From: WTJH01 sp049889695
GTDB lineage: Bacteria; Bacteroidota; Bacteroidia; Flavobacteriales; Flavobacteriaceae
Assembly (NCBI GenBank): GCA_049889695.1
Contig: JBMHCX010000007.1
Location: forward strand, 186,001-250,000
Length of the DNA: 64,000 nucleotides
Reading direction: 5' to 3'
Translations under genes and position numbers: made by a program
Notes under the pieces: model-generated
The model's database searches: none
Told to the model about the DNA's origin: nothing
What the model saw: only the letters and a program-made list of their open reading frames with translations
Shown here: in pieces, positions 41,132 to 50,403 of the stretch
How positions within the stretch are numbered: the first letter of the stretch is position 1
How the letters are laid out: each line of letters opens with the position of its first letter

Positions 41132-41164
41132 TTTGACAAAATCACCTCTTTGGCAGTACTTTTG
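41132..41164 (+). promoter_or_regulatory. Bacteroidota promoter of grpE-dnaJ
   Basis: TTTG (41132-41135) and TACTTTTG (41157-41164) are separated by 21 bases, which fits the -33 TTTG / -7 TAnnTTTG pattern of the Bacteroidota sigma factor. It lies 25 bases before the grpE ATG. I see no CIRCE-type inverted repeat. Confidence 0.65.
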
Positions 41165-41189
41165 TGCCCGATAACAAAAAGATTTAAAG

Positions 41190-41708
41190 ATGGCTGAAAA
41201 GCAAAAATCTACTGATAAAAAAAAGACGAAGAAGACCGCTACGAAGGAGAGCAAGCTTCAGGATCAATTAACAGCGGCTGAAGAAAACTTAGCACAAGAA
41301 AAAGAGCGTTATTTACGATTGTTTGCTGAATTCGAAAACTTTAAGAAGCGCAACGCCAAAGAAAGAATAGAGCTGTTTAAAACAGCCAGTCGAGAAGTTA
41401 TGTTGGCAATGATCCCTGTAGTAGACGATTTCGATCGGGCGCTGTCACAGCTACCTGAGGAAAAAGCAGACGATTTTCAAGGTTTTTCCCTTATCGCGCA
41501 AAAGTTTAAAGAAGTACTACAACAGCAAGGGCTAAAAAACTGTAGTCCTGAACCGGGCGCTGTTTTTGATGCAGAGCATCACGAAGCAATTACCCAGATT
41601 CCTACAGAAGACCCAGAGAAAAAAGGGACTATTGTGGATATTATAGAACAGGGATATCAATTAGGCGATAAGATTATCCGTTATCCCAAAGTAGTAGTAG
41701 CACAATAA
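41190..41708 (+). CDS. grpE: GrpE nucleotide-exchange factor
   Basis: 172 residues. A charged, Lys-rich N-terminus and long helix (KLQDQLTAAEENLAQEKERY) lead into the beta-wing domain (SPEPGAVFDAEHHEAITQIP), with YPKVVVAQ at the end. It exchanges ADP on DnaK. It is 1 base from dnaJ and shares the promoter at 41132. Confidence 0.96.
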   Translation: MAEKQKSTDKKKTKKTATKESKLQDQLTAAEENLAQEKERYLRLFAEFENFKKRNAKERIELFKTASREVMLAMIPVVDDFDRALSQLPEEKADDFQGFSLIAQKFKEVLQQQGLKNCSPEPGAVFDAEHHEAITQIPTEDPEKKGTIVDIIEQGYQLGDKIIRYPKVVVAQ

Positions 41709-41709
41709 T

Positions 41710-42804
41710 ATGAAAGAGGATTTTTACGACATATTAGGCGTTAGCAAAAATGCATCTGCGGCAGAAATTAAAAAGGCCTACCGCAAGAAGGCTATTGAGT
41801 TTCACCCGGATAAAAACCCAGGTGATGCCAATGCCGAAAAGGAGTTCAAAAAGGCAGCAGAAGCCTATGAAATTTTAAGTGATCCCCAGAAAAAAGCCCA
41901 ATATGACCAATATGGGCATGCGGCTTTTGAGGGCGGTGGCTTTGGCGGCGGCGGAATGAATATGGATGATATCTTCAGTCAATTTGGAGATATTTTCGGC
42001 AGTGCTTTTGGTGGCGGCTTTGGGCGTCGGTCTGGACGTGTGAAAGGAACCAACCTTCGTATCCGTGTGAAGCTTACCCTTGAAGAAATTGCCTCGGGTG
42101 TCGAAAAGCAGATAAAAGTAAAACGCAAAAAGCAGGCTGCAGGCGTTCGCTATGCTACTTGTAGCACCTGCCAGGGAGCTGGCCAGGTGATGCAAGTCAC
42201 CAATACTATTTTAGGGCGTATGCAATCGGCTTCTACTTGTCCAAATTGTGGGGGTTCCGGAAAGACGGTAAGCGATCGTCCTAAAGGGACCGATGCTCAA
42301 GGAATGATCGTTGAAGAGGAAACAGTGTCGATCAGTATCCCAGCGGGAGTAGAAGAAGGCATGCAACTCAAAGTAGCGGGGAAAGGAAATGGAGCGCCTG
42401 GCGACGGTGTTTCTGGCGATCTCTTAGTACTCATAGAGGAAATTAAACACGACTCGTTGATCCGTGAAGGACAACATTTACATTACGATTTATATATCAG
42501 TATTGCCGAAGCGGCTTTGGGTGCCTCCAAGGATATAGAGCTGCTGGAGGGGAAAGTGCGTATCAAATTAGAAGCTGGGATTCAGTCTGGAAAAACACTA
42601 CGACTCAGGGGCAAGGGCTTGGCGAGCATCAACGCCTATGGTAAAGGGGATCTATTGGTCCACGTAAATGTTTGGACCCCTAAGGAGCTCAATCGAGAGC
42701 AAAAACAGTTCTTCCAAAAAATGCTCGACGACGACAATTTTAGACCAAATCCAGAGGTGTCTGAAAAATCATTTTTTGAAAAAGTTAAAGACATGTTTGC
42801 ATAA
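41710..42804 (+). CDS. dnaJ: DnaJ co-chaperone with one zinc centre instead of two
   Basis: 364 residues. The J domain (1-70) has the HPD motif in FHPDKNPGDAN. A Gly/Phe-rich segment (75-115) follows. The zinc region then contains only two CxxCxGxG motifs (CSTCQGAG and CPNCGGSG). The first and fourth motifs of standard DnaJ are replaced by RKKQAAGVRYAT and DRPKGTDAQGM, so zinc centre 1 is gone while centre 2 remains. The C-terminal substrate domains are complete. It stimulates DnaK and delivers clients. The loss is probably lineage-typical. Confidence 0.95.
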   Translation: MKEDFYDILGVSKNASAAEIKKAYRKKAIEFHPDKNPGDANAEKEFKKAAEAYEILSDPQKKAQYDQYGHAAFEGGGFGGGGMNMDDIFSQFGDIFGSAFGGGFGRRSGRVKGTNLRIRVKLTLEEIASGVEKQIKVKRKKQAAGVRYATCSTCQGAGQVMQVTNTILGRMQSASTCPNCGGSGKTVSDRPKGTDAQGMIVEEETVSISIPAGVEEGMQLKVAGKGNGAPGDGVSGDLLVLIEEIKHDSLIREGQHLHYDLYISIAEAALGASKDIELLEGKVRIKLEAGIQSGKTLRLRGKGLASINAYGKGDLLVHVNVWTPKELNREQKQFFQKMLDDDNFRPNPEVSEKSFFEKVKDMFA

Positions 42805-42949
42805 AATGCTAAAAAATTAGGCTGAAGTATGTAAAATATGTTATATTTGACCTATCACTATCCAATAGTGTTATTTTCTTTTTCATAGCAATTTTTTCCC
42901 ATCCCTGTTTCAGGGGTGGGTTTTGTTTTTTTAGTAGCTTTATAAACAC
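42805..42949 (+). ncRNA. Candidate small RNA or mscS leader in the dnaJ-mscS gap
   Basis: This 145-base gap contains a TATATTTG box (42842-42849), a small hairpin CACTA...TAGTG (42856-42870) and a strong terminator (42898-42932). No coding frame of useful length is present. If the box is a promoter, the product would be a transcript of about 75 bases ending at the terminator. It may equally be only the dnaJ terminator region. Confidence 0.25.
42898..42932 (+). terminator. Terminator of grpE-dnaJ
   Basis: CCCATCCCTG pairs with AGGGGTGGG over a TTTC loop, followed by TTTTGTTTTTTT. It lies about 95 bases after the dnaJ stop. Confidence 0.85.
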
Positions 42950-43780
42950 ATGCATCGTCTCGTAGAACTCCTTAACTATAAGATTTCTCTTGGGTCTTCT
43001 ATTCAGCTGACTCCCAAAGGTTTTTTTGCGATTGTTCTGGCATTTGTTCTGACGCGTTTTTTACTCAAATTAATGCGAAAGATATTGGTAAAAACACTCC
43101 CAGAAGATGCTAAAATCCGCTTCAACAGTCTTTTTGTCTTCATCAATTCCTTTGTCTATCTGGTGGTGATACTGATCACCTTGGATAATATTGGCATTAA
43201 AGTAACAACCATCTTTGCCGCATCGGCAGCACTTTTGGTAGGGGTTGGGTTGGCCTTACAGAGCTTTATACAAGATATCATATCTGGTATTTTTATGATT
43301 GGCGATCAAGCAATCAATGTAGGGGACATTATAGAAGTAGAAGGGCAAGTAGGGAAGGTGAAACAGATTACCCTACGAACGACACGTGCAGTAACTCGCG
43401 ACAACAAGGTTTTGATTATTCCCAACCATAAATTTTTAACTTCTGTCTTATATAACTGGACAGAAAACGGCGTGTTAACGCAAGAAATTATTTCCATAGG
43501 GGTGGCTTACAATAGTCCTGTGGGACGCGTCAAAGAAGTGTTAATTGAAGTTTGTAATGACCATCCTCGGGTGATGTCTTTTCCCGAGCCACGAGTGTTG
43601 TTGGAAAACTTTGGGGATAATGCATTGGAGTTTAAGTTGTTTTTTTCCATTCGGGACAGTTTTCAAGCGAATGCAATCAAAAGCGATATTCGCTATGCGA
43701 TTGTTGAAGCCTTTGCCCAGGAAAAAATTGAAATTCCTTTTCCACAACGTGTTGTTACTTTTGTTAATTCACCCAAATAG
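42950..43780 (+). CDS. mscS: Small-conductance mechanosensitive channel (MscS family)
   Basis: 276 residues. After two N-terminal helices, the pore helix ASAALLVGVGLALQSFIQDI matches TM3 of MscS. The beta domain starts INVGDIIEVEGQVGKVKQI and contains NHKFLTSVLYNWT. It releases solutes on hypo-osmotic shock. The next gene starts 5 bases downstream. Confidence 0.95.
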   Translation: MHRLVELLNYKISLGSSIQLTPKGFFAIVLAFVLTRFLLKLMRKILVKTLPEDAKIRFNSLFVFINSFVYLVVILITLDNIGIKVTTIFAASAALLVGVGLALQSFIQDIISGIFMIGDQAINVGDIIEVEGQVGKVKQITLRTTRAVTRDNKVLIIPNHKFLTSVLYNWTENGVLTQEIISIGVAYNSPVGRVKEVLIEVCNDHPRVMSFPEPRVLLENFGDNALEFKLFFSIRDSFQANAIKSDIRYAIVEAFAQEKIEIPFPQRVVTFVNSPK

Positions 43781-43785
43781 ATCAG

Positions 43786-44949
43786 ATGAATTCTATACTA
43801 ATCATCGAGGATGAAGAGCCAATCCGCCGCGTGTTGGTCAAGATTTTAGAGCAAGAAAATCAGGATTTCCAGATTCAGCAAGCCGTAGACGGTAAAGAGG
43901 GACTTAGTTTTTTGCGAAAGCAAACTTTCGACTTGGTGCTATGTGATATTAAAATGCCAAAGATGGATGGAATGGAAGTGCTGCAAAAAGCCAAGCTAGA
44001 CTATCCTAACATACCTTTTATCATGTTAACTGGGCATGGCGATGTGGATCTAGCTGTAGAAGCCATGAAACTTGGCGCCTATGATTTTATTCCCAAGCCT
44101 CCCGATTTAAATCGATTGCTGACGGCTATCCGACACGGCTTAGATCACAAGAACTTGGTGGTCGAAAACAAACGATTAAAAAAGACCATTTCTCGAAAAT
44201 ATCGAATGATTGGTGAATCTCCTGCCTTAGGTCGGGTGCAGCAACTGATCGAAAAGGTAGCGCCTACCGATGCAAGAGTATTAATCCTGGGAGACAATGG
44301 AACAGGAAAAGAGCTAGTCGCCCACCAACTTCACGAAAAAAGTGAGCGTCATCAGGCGCCTTTTATTGAAGTGAATTGCGCTGCCATTCCACCGGAACTG
44401 ATCGAAAGTGAGCTTTTCGGACATTTAAAAGGCTCCTTTACCTCCGCCATTAAAGACCGCCCAGGGAAATTTGAAGCGGCCAATAAAGGGACCTTGTTTT
44501 TAGATGAAATTGCCGATATGAGCTTATCTGCTCAAGCCAAAGTGCTCCGCGCGCTACAGGAAAATAAAATTCAACGGGTAGGATCAGAAAAAGACATCCA
44601 AGTAGACGTTCGCGTTATTGCAGCGACCAATAAGGATTTACAAAAAGCGATAGAAGAAGGAAAATTTAGAGAAGATCTATATCACCGGTTAGCGGTGATC
44701 CTTGTCGAAGTTCCACCCCTCAGTCAACGGAAAGAGGATATCCCCCTTTTAGCAGAACACTTTATGCAAGAGCTCTCCCACGATCAGGGAATGGAAGCAA
44801 AACAATTTACCCAAGAGGCTTTTCAAGCCCTGGAAGACTATGACTGGACAGGAAACATCCGGGAGCTAAGAAATGTCGTAGAACGTTTGTTAATCCTCGG
44901 AGACACCCCCATTTCAAAAGAAAATATTATTCAATTTGCACCAAAATAA
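43786..44949 (+). CDS. NtrC-like response regulator without DNA-binding domain
   Basis: 387 residues. The receiver (1-125) has the phospho-acceptor Asp in LVLCDIKMPKMDG and the Lys in FIPKPPDL. The sigma-54 AAA+ domain (~145-385) has Walker A GDNGTGKELVA, the contact loop ELFGHLKGSFTSAIKDRPG (GSFTSA in place of GAFTGA), Walker B TLFLDEIADM and R-fingers near HRLAVIL. The protein ends after WTGNIRELRNVVERL... at residue 387, so the usual Fis-type HTH is missing. It may act from solution or not through DNA at all. No histidine kinase gene is adjacent. Confidence 0.93.
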   Translation: MNSILIIEDEEPIRRVLVKILEQENQDFQIQQAVDGKEGLSFLRKQTFDLVLCDIKMPKMDGMEVLQKAKLDYPNIPFIMLTGHGDVDLAVEAMKLGAYDFIPKPPDLNRLLTAIRHGLDHKNLVVENKRLKKTISRKYRMIGESPALGRVQQLIEKVAPTDARVLILGDNGTGKELVAHQLHEKSERHQAPFIEVNCAAIPPELIESELFGHLKGSFTSAIKDRPGKFEAANKGTLFLDEIADMSLSAQAKVLRALQENKIQRVGSEKDIQVDVRVIAATNKDLQKAIEEGKFREDLYHRLAVILVEVPPLSQRKEDIPLLAEHFMQELSHDQGMEAKQFTQEAFQALEDYDWTGNIRELRNVVERLLILGDTPISKENIIQFAPK

Positions 44950-44959
44950 ACACACTGAT

Positions 44960-46342
44960 ATGAAATATTCCTTAACGTCACTGCTTCTATTTTGCGGTAT
45001 TCTCTTCGCCCAGGAAACGCCCAATACTATTCCCTTAGATTTTAAGCGTATTTATTCGGAGGCTTTAATCAACGGAAAAGCCTATCCTTGGCTATCTCAT
45101 CTTTCGAATCAGATTGGAGGGCGACTGTCCGGTTCCTTAAATGCTGAAAGAGCTGTGAATTGGGCAAAGGAAGCCCTCGAAGAGGAAGGCTTAGACAGTG
45201 TATGGTTAGAACCTGTTATGGTTCCAAAATGGGTGCGCGGGACTTTCGAATATGCCCATATAGAGTCCAGCCCTGGAAATACTATCCCTGTACCGATTTG
45301 TGCTTTGGGTGGCTCTGTTGCTACTCCGGCAGCTGGCTTGCAAGCTCAGATTGTTGAAGTGTCTTCTTTTGAAGATTTAAAGAAATTAGGGAAAAAAAAT
45401 ATCCAAGGGAAAATTGTCTTTTACAATCGTCCGATGCAGGCCGACCTCATCAGTACTTTTGAATCCTATTCCGGCTGTGTAGACCAACGCTATAGCGGAG
45501 CAGAAGAAGCCGCTGCCTTCGGAGCAGTAGGTGTCATTGTTCGTTCCATGAATCTACGATTAGACGATTATCCTCATACTGGCTCTATGAGTTATGGTGA
45601 GCTTTCAGCTCGCGAAAGGATACCTGCCGCTGCCATCAGTACCAATGGAGCCGAATTGTTAAGTTCTATGTTGAAGCTTAACCCGGCATTGGAAATGTAT
45701 TTCAAGCAGAATTGTCGCAACTATCCGGATGTTGAATCGTTTAATGTGATTGGAGAAATCCGCGGAACAAGTTCTCCTGAGGAGATTATTGTTGTAGGAG
45801 GGCACCTAGATTCTTGGGATCTTGGCGATGGCGCACACGACGATGGGGCAGGAGTGGTACAGTCCATGGAAGTATTACGTCTGTATAAGCGACTAAATAT
45901 TCGTCCTAAAAAAACACTTCGAGTAGTGTTGTTTATGAATGAGGAGAATGGTTTAAGAGGCGGTAATGCCTATGCCAAAGGGGCCAAGAAAAGAAAGGAA
46001 AAGCACGTTTTCGCTCTAGAATCTGATGCCGGTGGCTTTACTCCAAGAGGCTTTAGTTTTCAGGCTCCCGACGATAAGTTTAAAGTGATTCAGCAGTGGG
46101 AACCTTACTTTAAACCCTATTTAATTCATTATTTCGAGCAAGGGGGGAGTGGCGCCGATGTTCGTCCACTAAAAACGCAAGACAATGTTTTAGCCGGATT
46201 GCGGCCCGATTCTCAACGATATTTCGATTATCACCATGCGGCTAACGATACGTTCGACGCCGTAAATGCCAGAGAATTAGCCTTAGGAGCTGCAACGATG
46301 ACCGCTTTAGTTTATATGGTCGATCAATACGGATTTGAGTAA
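44960..46342 (+). CDS. M28-family exported aminopeptidase
   Basis: 460 residues from ATG 44960; an ATG at 44936 lies within the regulator gene. The signal peptide is KYSLTSLLLFCGILFAQ. A PA-domain insertion covers about 140-250 (GKIVFYNRPMQ, AAAFGAVGVIVRSM). The zinc peptidase core shows VVGGHLDSWDLGDGAHDDGA, MNEENGLRGGNAYAKG and ESDAGGF, and HHAANDTFDAVNARE near the end supplies the last His ligand. It likely releases N-terminal residues from peptides in the periplasm. It overlaps the MATE gene by 8 bases. Confidence 0.93.
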   Translation: MKYSLTSLLLFCGILFAQETPNTIPLDFKRIYSEALINGKAYPWLSHLSNQIGGRLSGSLNAERAVNWAKEALEEEGLDSVWLEPVMVPKWVRGTFEYAHIESSPGNTIPVPICALGGSVATPAAGLQAQIVEVSSFEDLKKLGKKNIQGKIVFYNRPMQADLISTFESYSGCVDQRYSGAEEAAAFGAVGVIVRSMNLRLDDYPHTGSMSYGELSARERIPAAAISTNGAELLSSMLKLNPALEMYFKQNCRNYPDVESFNVIGEIRGTSSPEEIIVVGGHLDSWDLGDGAHDDGAGVVQSMEVLRLYKRLNIRPKKTLRVVLFMNEENGLRGGNAYAKGAKKRKEKHVFALESDAGGFTPRGFSFQAPDDKFKVIQQWEPYFKPYLIHYFEQGGSGADVRPLKTQDNVLAGLRPDSQRYFDYHHAANDTFDAVNARELALGAATMTALVYMVDQYGFE

Positions 46343-47726
46343 TATGCAAACTCCTCGTTTTTCCCTGAAGGGATTGTTGCGAGAATTTCCGTATAACCTC
46401 CAACTGGCCTATCCCGTTATGGTGGGGATGTTAGGGCATACCTTTGTTCAGTTCATCGACAATGTAATGGTCGGACAGCTGGGTACTGCCGAGCTCGCTG
46501 CTGTTAGCTTAGGGAACAGTTTTGTATTTATTGGGATGTCTTTGGGGATTGGTTTTTCGACCGCTATTACCCCTTTAGTCGCTGAAGCAGATGCGGCTCA
46601 ACTACCCGACCGGGCCAAAGCCGTTTTTGCTCATGGCATCGTGTGGTGTACCCTGCTTGGCTTCTTTCTATTTCTAGGGGTGTTTATGGCCAAACCTTTG
46701 ATGTACCAAATGGGGCAGCCTCCGGAAGTCGTTGAGTTGGCTTTTCCTTATCTTAAATGGGTGGCATTTTCTCTATTCCCCTTGGTCATTTTTCAGGCAT
46801 TTAAACAATTCTCCGATGGGATGTCGCTGACACGTTATGCCATGTATGCTACGGTGTTGGCCAACCTGATTAATGTATTGGTCAACTATGTGCTTATTTT
46901 TGGGAAATGGGGTTTTCCTGAATGGGGGGTCACAGGAGCAGCGATCGGGACACTTTTTTCTCGATTTACAATGCTGATTACCATTATCTTACTAATGCGT
47001 TTTCATGAGAAGCTGACATTTTTTATTCGGGGCTTATGGCAGGTTTCTTTTTCTAAAAGTTTAATGCAAAGGTTGTTTGCATTGGGCTTTCCCTCCGCTT
47101 TACAAATGTTGTTTGAGGTGGCCTTTTTTACATCGGCTGTCTGGGTTTGTGGCATGCTAGGAAAAAACCCGCAAGCCGCCAATCAGATAGCCCTTAACCT
47201 ATCGTCGATGACCTTTATGGTAGCCATGGGCTTAAGTGTCGCTGCTATGGTAAGGGTTGGGAACCAAAAGGGGCTACAACAATTTAGAGACCTCAGGCGT
47301 ATCGCCCAGTCTGTATTCCTATTGACTCTACTGGTGGACATTGTCTTTGCCATCGCCTTTATCCTGGGGAAAGATCTATTCCCGTGGCTTTATTTGGAAG
47401 CCAGCACTGCCCTAGATGTACTGGAAGTGGTGGCGATTGCTTCCTCTCTTTTTTGGGTAGCTGCTCTCTTTCAAATTTTCGACGGTGCCCAAGTAGTGGC
47501 TCTCGGAGCTCTTAGGGGCCTACAAGACGTAATTGTCCCTACTTGGATTTGCTTTACGGCCTATGGTATGGTAGGCTTCCCCATCATGATTTACCTGGGG
47601 CTCTACACCGATTTAGCAGCCACTGGCGTATGGATTGGTCTTCTCTCAGGACTAACGGCCAGTGCAGCCATGCTCTATCTGCGATTTTTACATCAATCGC
47701 GCTTACTGATTGAAAAAGCCGAGTAG
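46335..47726 (+). CDS. MATE-family multidrug efflux pump (NorM-like)
   Basis: 463 residues and twelve transmembrane helices. Family motifs are AYPVMVGMLGHTFVQFIDNVMVGQLG at the start (listed in parts: VMVGMLGHTF and DNVMVGQLGTAELAAVSL) and a second half beginning FALGFPSALQMLFEVAFF. It exports cationic drugs and dyes using Na+ or H+. It overlaps the M28 gene by 8 bases; it is convergent with the TlpA-like gene. Confidence 0.93.
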   Translation: MSNMQTPRFSLKGLLREFPYNLQLAYPVMVGMLGHTFVQFIDNVMVGQLGTAELAAVSLGNSFVFIGMSLGIGFSTAITPLVAEADAAQLPDRAKAVFAHGIVWCTLLGFFLFLGVFMAKPLMYQMGQPPEVVELAFPYLKWVAFSLFPLVIFQAFKQFSDGMSLTRYAMYATVLANLINVLVNYVLIFGKWGFPEWGVTGAAIGTLFSRFTMLITIILLMRFHEKLTFFIRGLWQVSFSKSLMQRLFALGFPSALQMLFEVAFFTSAVWVCGMLGKNPQAANQIALNLSSMTFMVAMGLSVAAMVRVGNQKGLQQFRDLRRIAQSVFLLTLLVDIVFAIAFILGKDLFPWLYLEASTALDVLEVVAIASSLFWVAALFQIFDGAQVVALGALRGLQDVIVPTWICFTAYGMVGFPIMIYLGLYTDLAATGVWIGLLSGLTASAAMLYLRFLHQSRLLIEKAE

Positions 47727-47758
47727 AGACCTCCTGCATTTAAGCCTTTGAATACGGT

Positions 47759-48892
47759 TTAATTTTGAGCTTTTTTTTCGTTCATCAGCGAGGTTAATGT
47801 TTGATGAAGCTTTTCTTTACGGAGGTCTTTAGCAATTATTTTACCATTGCTGTCGACCAGCAAATTAAAGGGTATTCCGGTGATCCCATACAATAAAGCA
47901 GCTTGATTTTTTGCTCCTTCCAGGTCGCTGACATGAATCCAATTCAGACCCTCTTTCTCGATAGCGTCCAGCCATTGTTGTTTTTTGCTGTCTAATGAAA
48001 TTCCAAATATTGTAAAGCCCTTATCTGAATACTCCTTGTAAGATTTTATCATGTGAGGGTACTCAGCCTTGCAGGGACCGCACGAAGAAGCCCAAAAATC
48101 GATCAGCGTATATCTATGTTTTGAATAAATATCGGATAACTTAATGGGGTTTCCATCAGTATCCTGTTGTGTGAAGTCGTGTGCCGTGCTTCCAAGATCA
48201 ACTGCATGAACCCTCGAAATAAGTTGATTCATATATACCATTGAAGGAATAGAATCCAGCTCTATATTTTTTAGCCATTGTTCCATTTTCTGAATGGCCT
48301 GTGGAGAACGTTTATACGATTCAGTCCAAAGATAAAAAGCACTTAAGACCGATTTGGGATGGTTCATGATATAATCATCGATCAATTGAGTTGATAAATC
48401 CCCATATTCTTTCTTTGCTTTCAGCAGCAATTCCATTTCCATTTGTGCTTTAATCGTATCTCCTACTTTGATAGCCTCCTGTCGCCTTTTAATAATCTCA
48501 CCCATTGGATTTTCTTTTTTCAATTTATTTAAATTCATGCTGTAATCTGATTGTGCAACGGACCCCTCTATTAAGTTTTGATCCGAAGAAAATCCTCCCG
48601 TTATAGTTAAATCTGAATTTTCCATAAATATGGGTGTAGAAATTTGTTTTCCGGGCACACGTAAAAGATACCAGTTAGGTTTTATGTTTTTGAATAAAGC
48701 CTGACCACTCTTTGCTTCAGTACTGTCAATACTTTCAAACTCTCCATCGGCTTTCAACTGAGTCAGTACATATGTTCCTGAAGCTCCATTAAAGTTCAAC
48801 AGCAGTTTGTTGCCTTTTTCTACCGCTTGTTCACATGAAAGAAAAATACAAGTACAAATTATTAAGAGGATTAAATTTTTTTGAATAGACAT
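47759..48892 (-). CDS. TlpA-like thiol:disulfide lipoprotein with DUF4369-like domain
   Basis: 377 residues. The signal NLILLIICTCIFLSCEQ has a lipobox Cys near residue 20. An N-terminal DUF4369-like beta domain (about 25-120) precedes a helical linker. The C-terminal thioredoxin domain has WASSCGPCKAEYPHMIKSY (C-x-x-C) and GIPFNLLVDSNGK (cis-Pro). Last gene of the SusC-SusD run. TlpA-type proteins after SusCD are common in Bacteroidota; the role is periplasmic disulfide reduction, probably of the neighbouring uptake or client proteins. Confidence 0.88.
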   Translation of the reverse strand: MSIQKNLILLIICTCIFLSCEQAVEKGNKLLLNFNGASGTYVLTQLKADGEFESIDSTEAKSGQALFKNIKPNWYLLRVPGKQISTPIFMENSDLTITGGFSSDQNLIEGSVAQSDYSMNLNKLKKENPMGEIIKRRQEAIKVGDTIKAQMEMELLLKAKKEYGDLSTQLIDDYIMNHPKSVLSAFYLWTESYKRSPQAIQKMEQWLKNIELDSIPSMVYMNQLISRVHAVDLGSTAHDFTQQDTDGNPIKLSDIYSKHRYTLIDFWASSCGPCKAEYPHMIKSYKEYSDKGFTIFGISLDSKKQQWLDAIEKEGLNWIHVSDLEGAKNQAALLYGITGIPFNLLVDSNGKIIAKDLRKEKLHQTLTSLMNEKKAQN

Positions 48893-48979
48893 TGAATTAT
48901 GTTTTTTAAGAATTACGTATTGATTTTATATTGCGTGTAGATCGATCCTGATTTTGTTATGCAGTAGTAACTAAAAGGA

Positions 48980-50392
48980 TTAATCCCGAATATTTTCTCC
49001 AATCTGAGGAGATTGCAAAATGTATTTTTGTGCGATGGGGATCGCCCAATTATTGCTGTTGGCTAGCAAGGTATATGTTTGTCCATCGAGATTTCTAGTG
49101 AGCGTGATATTGGCATTGTCAAATGCATTATATCTTTTCAGGTCAAAGAAGCGAAGACCACTTCCAGAGAGTTCTCTTCTTCTTTCGTCTTTTACTAGAG
49201 CAAGAATTTCTCCTGTGTCAGTAGAGGTAATCGCCTCATAACTTTCCGTATTGAATCTATTGATCCTAAGCGTGTTTAAATCTTGAATGGCTTGGGCGGT
49301 ATCACCTAGTCGAGCACTTGATTCTGCTCGCATGAGCAAGACTTCGGGAACCGTACATCCTAAATTCCTATAATTGATAAAATATTGATAACCCAGCGCA
49401 TAACCATCAGCGGGTATGCCAAAAAGAAAGGATATTGGTGAGTACAATATACGCCGGATATCCCCTTCTTCATATAAATTATATAAATCATCGGAGGCAA
49501 CCAACAACGCAAAAGTGTCGTTACTTTCCTTGTACCACAGTAATTGGTTATCGTCTTGAGGATATGGAATCGAAAGCACATCAAATACAGTACCATGCGT
49601 ATTGTAGTCATTGACCGTGTTATATATGGAAAGAGATTGATTTGCAGCTTGTAAACATGCCTCATAATTGCCCATATATAAATGTAGGCGAGCCAAAAAT
49701 GCATATGCACTGACTTTTGTAGGTCTGTGCTTTAGATTATTGGCTTCTGGAATTTCTGGGAGGTCATCAATAGAAGATTCTACTTCTTCCAACATGAACT
49801 GATAGATTTCCCCAACTGAAACACGTGAAAGATCGATGTCTCCTAAAGAGCTGTCTAATCGCAGTGGAACTCCGGGAATATCAAATGCATTGCCGGGGGT
49901 GTAATGTAAAGCATACATATTCACTAAAGCATAATAACTAAACGCCCTTTGGATTTTAGCTTCCGCCAATATTTGCAACTTTTGAGCCATAGTACCCCCC
50001 GAAGCTTCCATTACCTCCTCAATGACTAAATTGGTGGTATAGATTTGACCATATAATTGCACCCAGTCCGCATCTTCTGCATTTTCATCATAGATATTGT
50101 CTTGCCAAGTGAATTTATTGATGGTAGTTTGTCCAAAACGATTCATGATTTCATCCCTAATAACAAAATCATCAGACATATAATCTGAATTCGAGTAAGA
50201 CACTCCAAACCCAGGTGAGATTTTGTCGGCGGCCCCTTGTCCAAAGAGATCTACTTGGTCCATGAGTAACCGATAATCGTTGACTCTGGAAGGGATAATT
50301 ACTCCTTTGGGTTTTATATCTAGCCATTCTTCTCTGCTACATGAAGAGAAAATGACGAAGAACAGTAATAAGTAAGCTGTATTTTTTTTCAT
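48980..50392 (-). CDS. SusD/RagB-family outer-membrane lipoprotein
   Basis: 470 residues. The signal MKKNTAYLLLFFVIFSSC has a lipobox Cys. The SusD TPR fold is visible: AEAKIQRAFSYYALVNMYAL, RPTKVSAYAFLARLHLYMGN, VPEVLLMRAESSARLGDTAQ and DERRRELSGSGLRFFDLKRY. It caps the SusC barrel and captures the substrate at the cell surface. The gene is 11 bases after susC. The lack of carbohydrate enzymes nearby leaves glycan versus peptide open. Confidence 0.93.
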   Translation of the reverse strand: MKKNTAYLLLFFVIFSSCSREEWLDIKPKGVIIPSRVNDYRLLMDQVDLFGQGAADKISPGFGVSYSNSDYMSDDFVIRDEIMNRFGQTTINKFTWQDNIYDENAEDADWVQLYGQIYTTNLVIEEVMEASGGTMAQKLQILAEAKIQRAFSYYALVNMYALHYTPGNAFDIPGVPLRLDSSLGDIDLSRVSVGEIYQFMLEEVESSIDDLPEIPEANNLKHRPTKVSAYAFLARLHLYMGNYEACLQAANQSLSIYNTVNDYNTHGTVFDVLSIPYPQDDNQLLWYKESNDTFALLVASDDLYNLYEEGDIRRILYSPISFLFGIPADGYALGYQYFINYRNLGCTVPEVLLMRAESSARLGDTAQAIQDLNTLRINRFNTESYEAITSTDTGEILALVKDERRRELSGSGLRFFDLKRYNAFDNANITLTRNLDGQTYTLLANSNNWAIPIAQKYILQSPQIGENIRD

Positions 50393-50403
50393 GATAATAG
50401 TGT

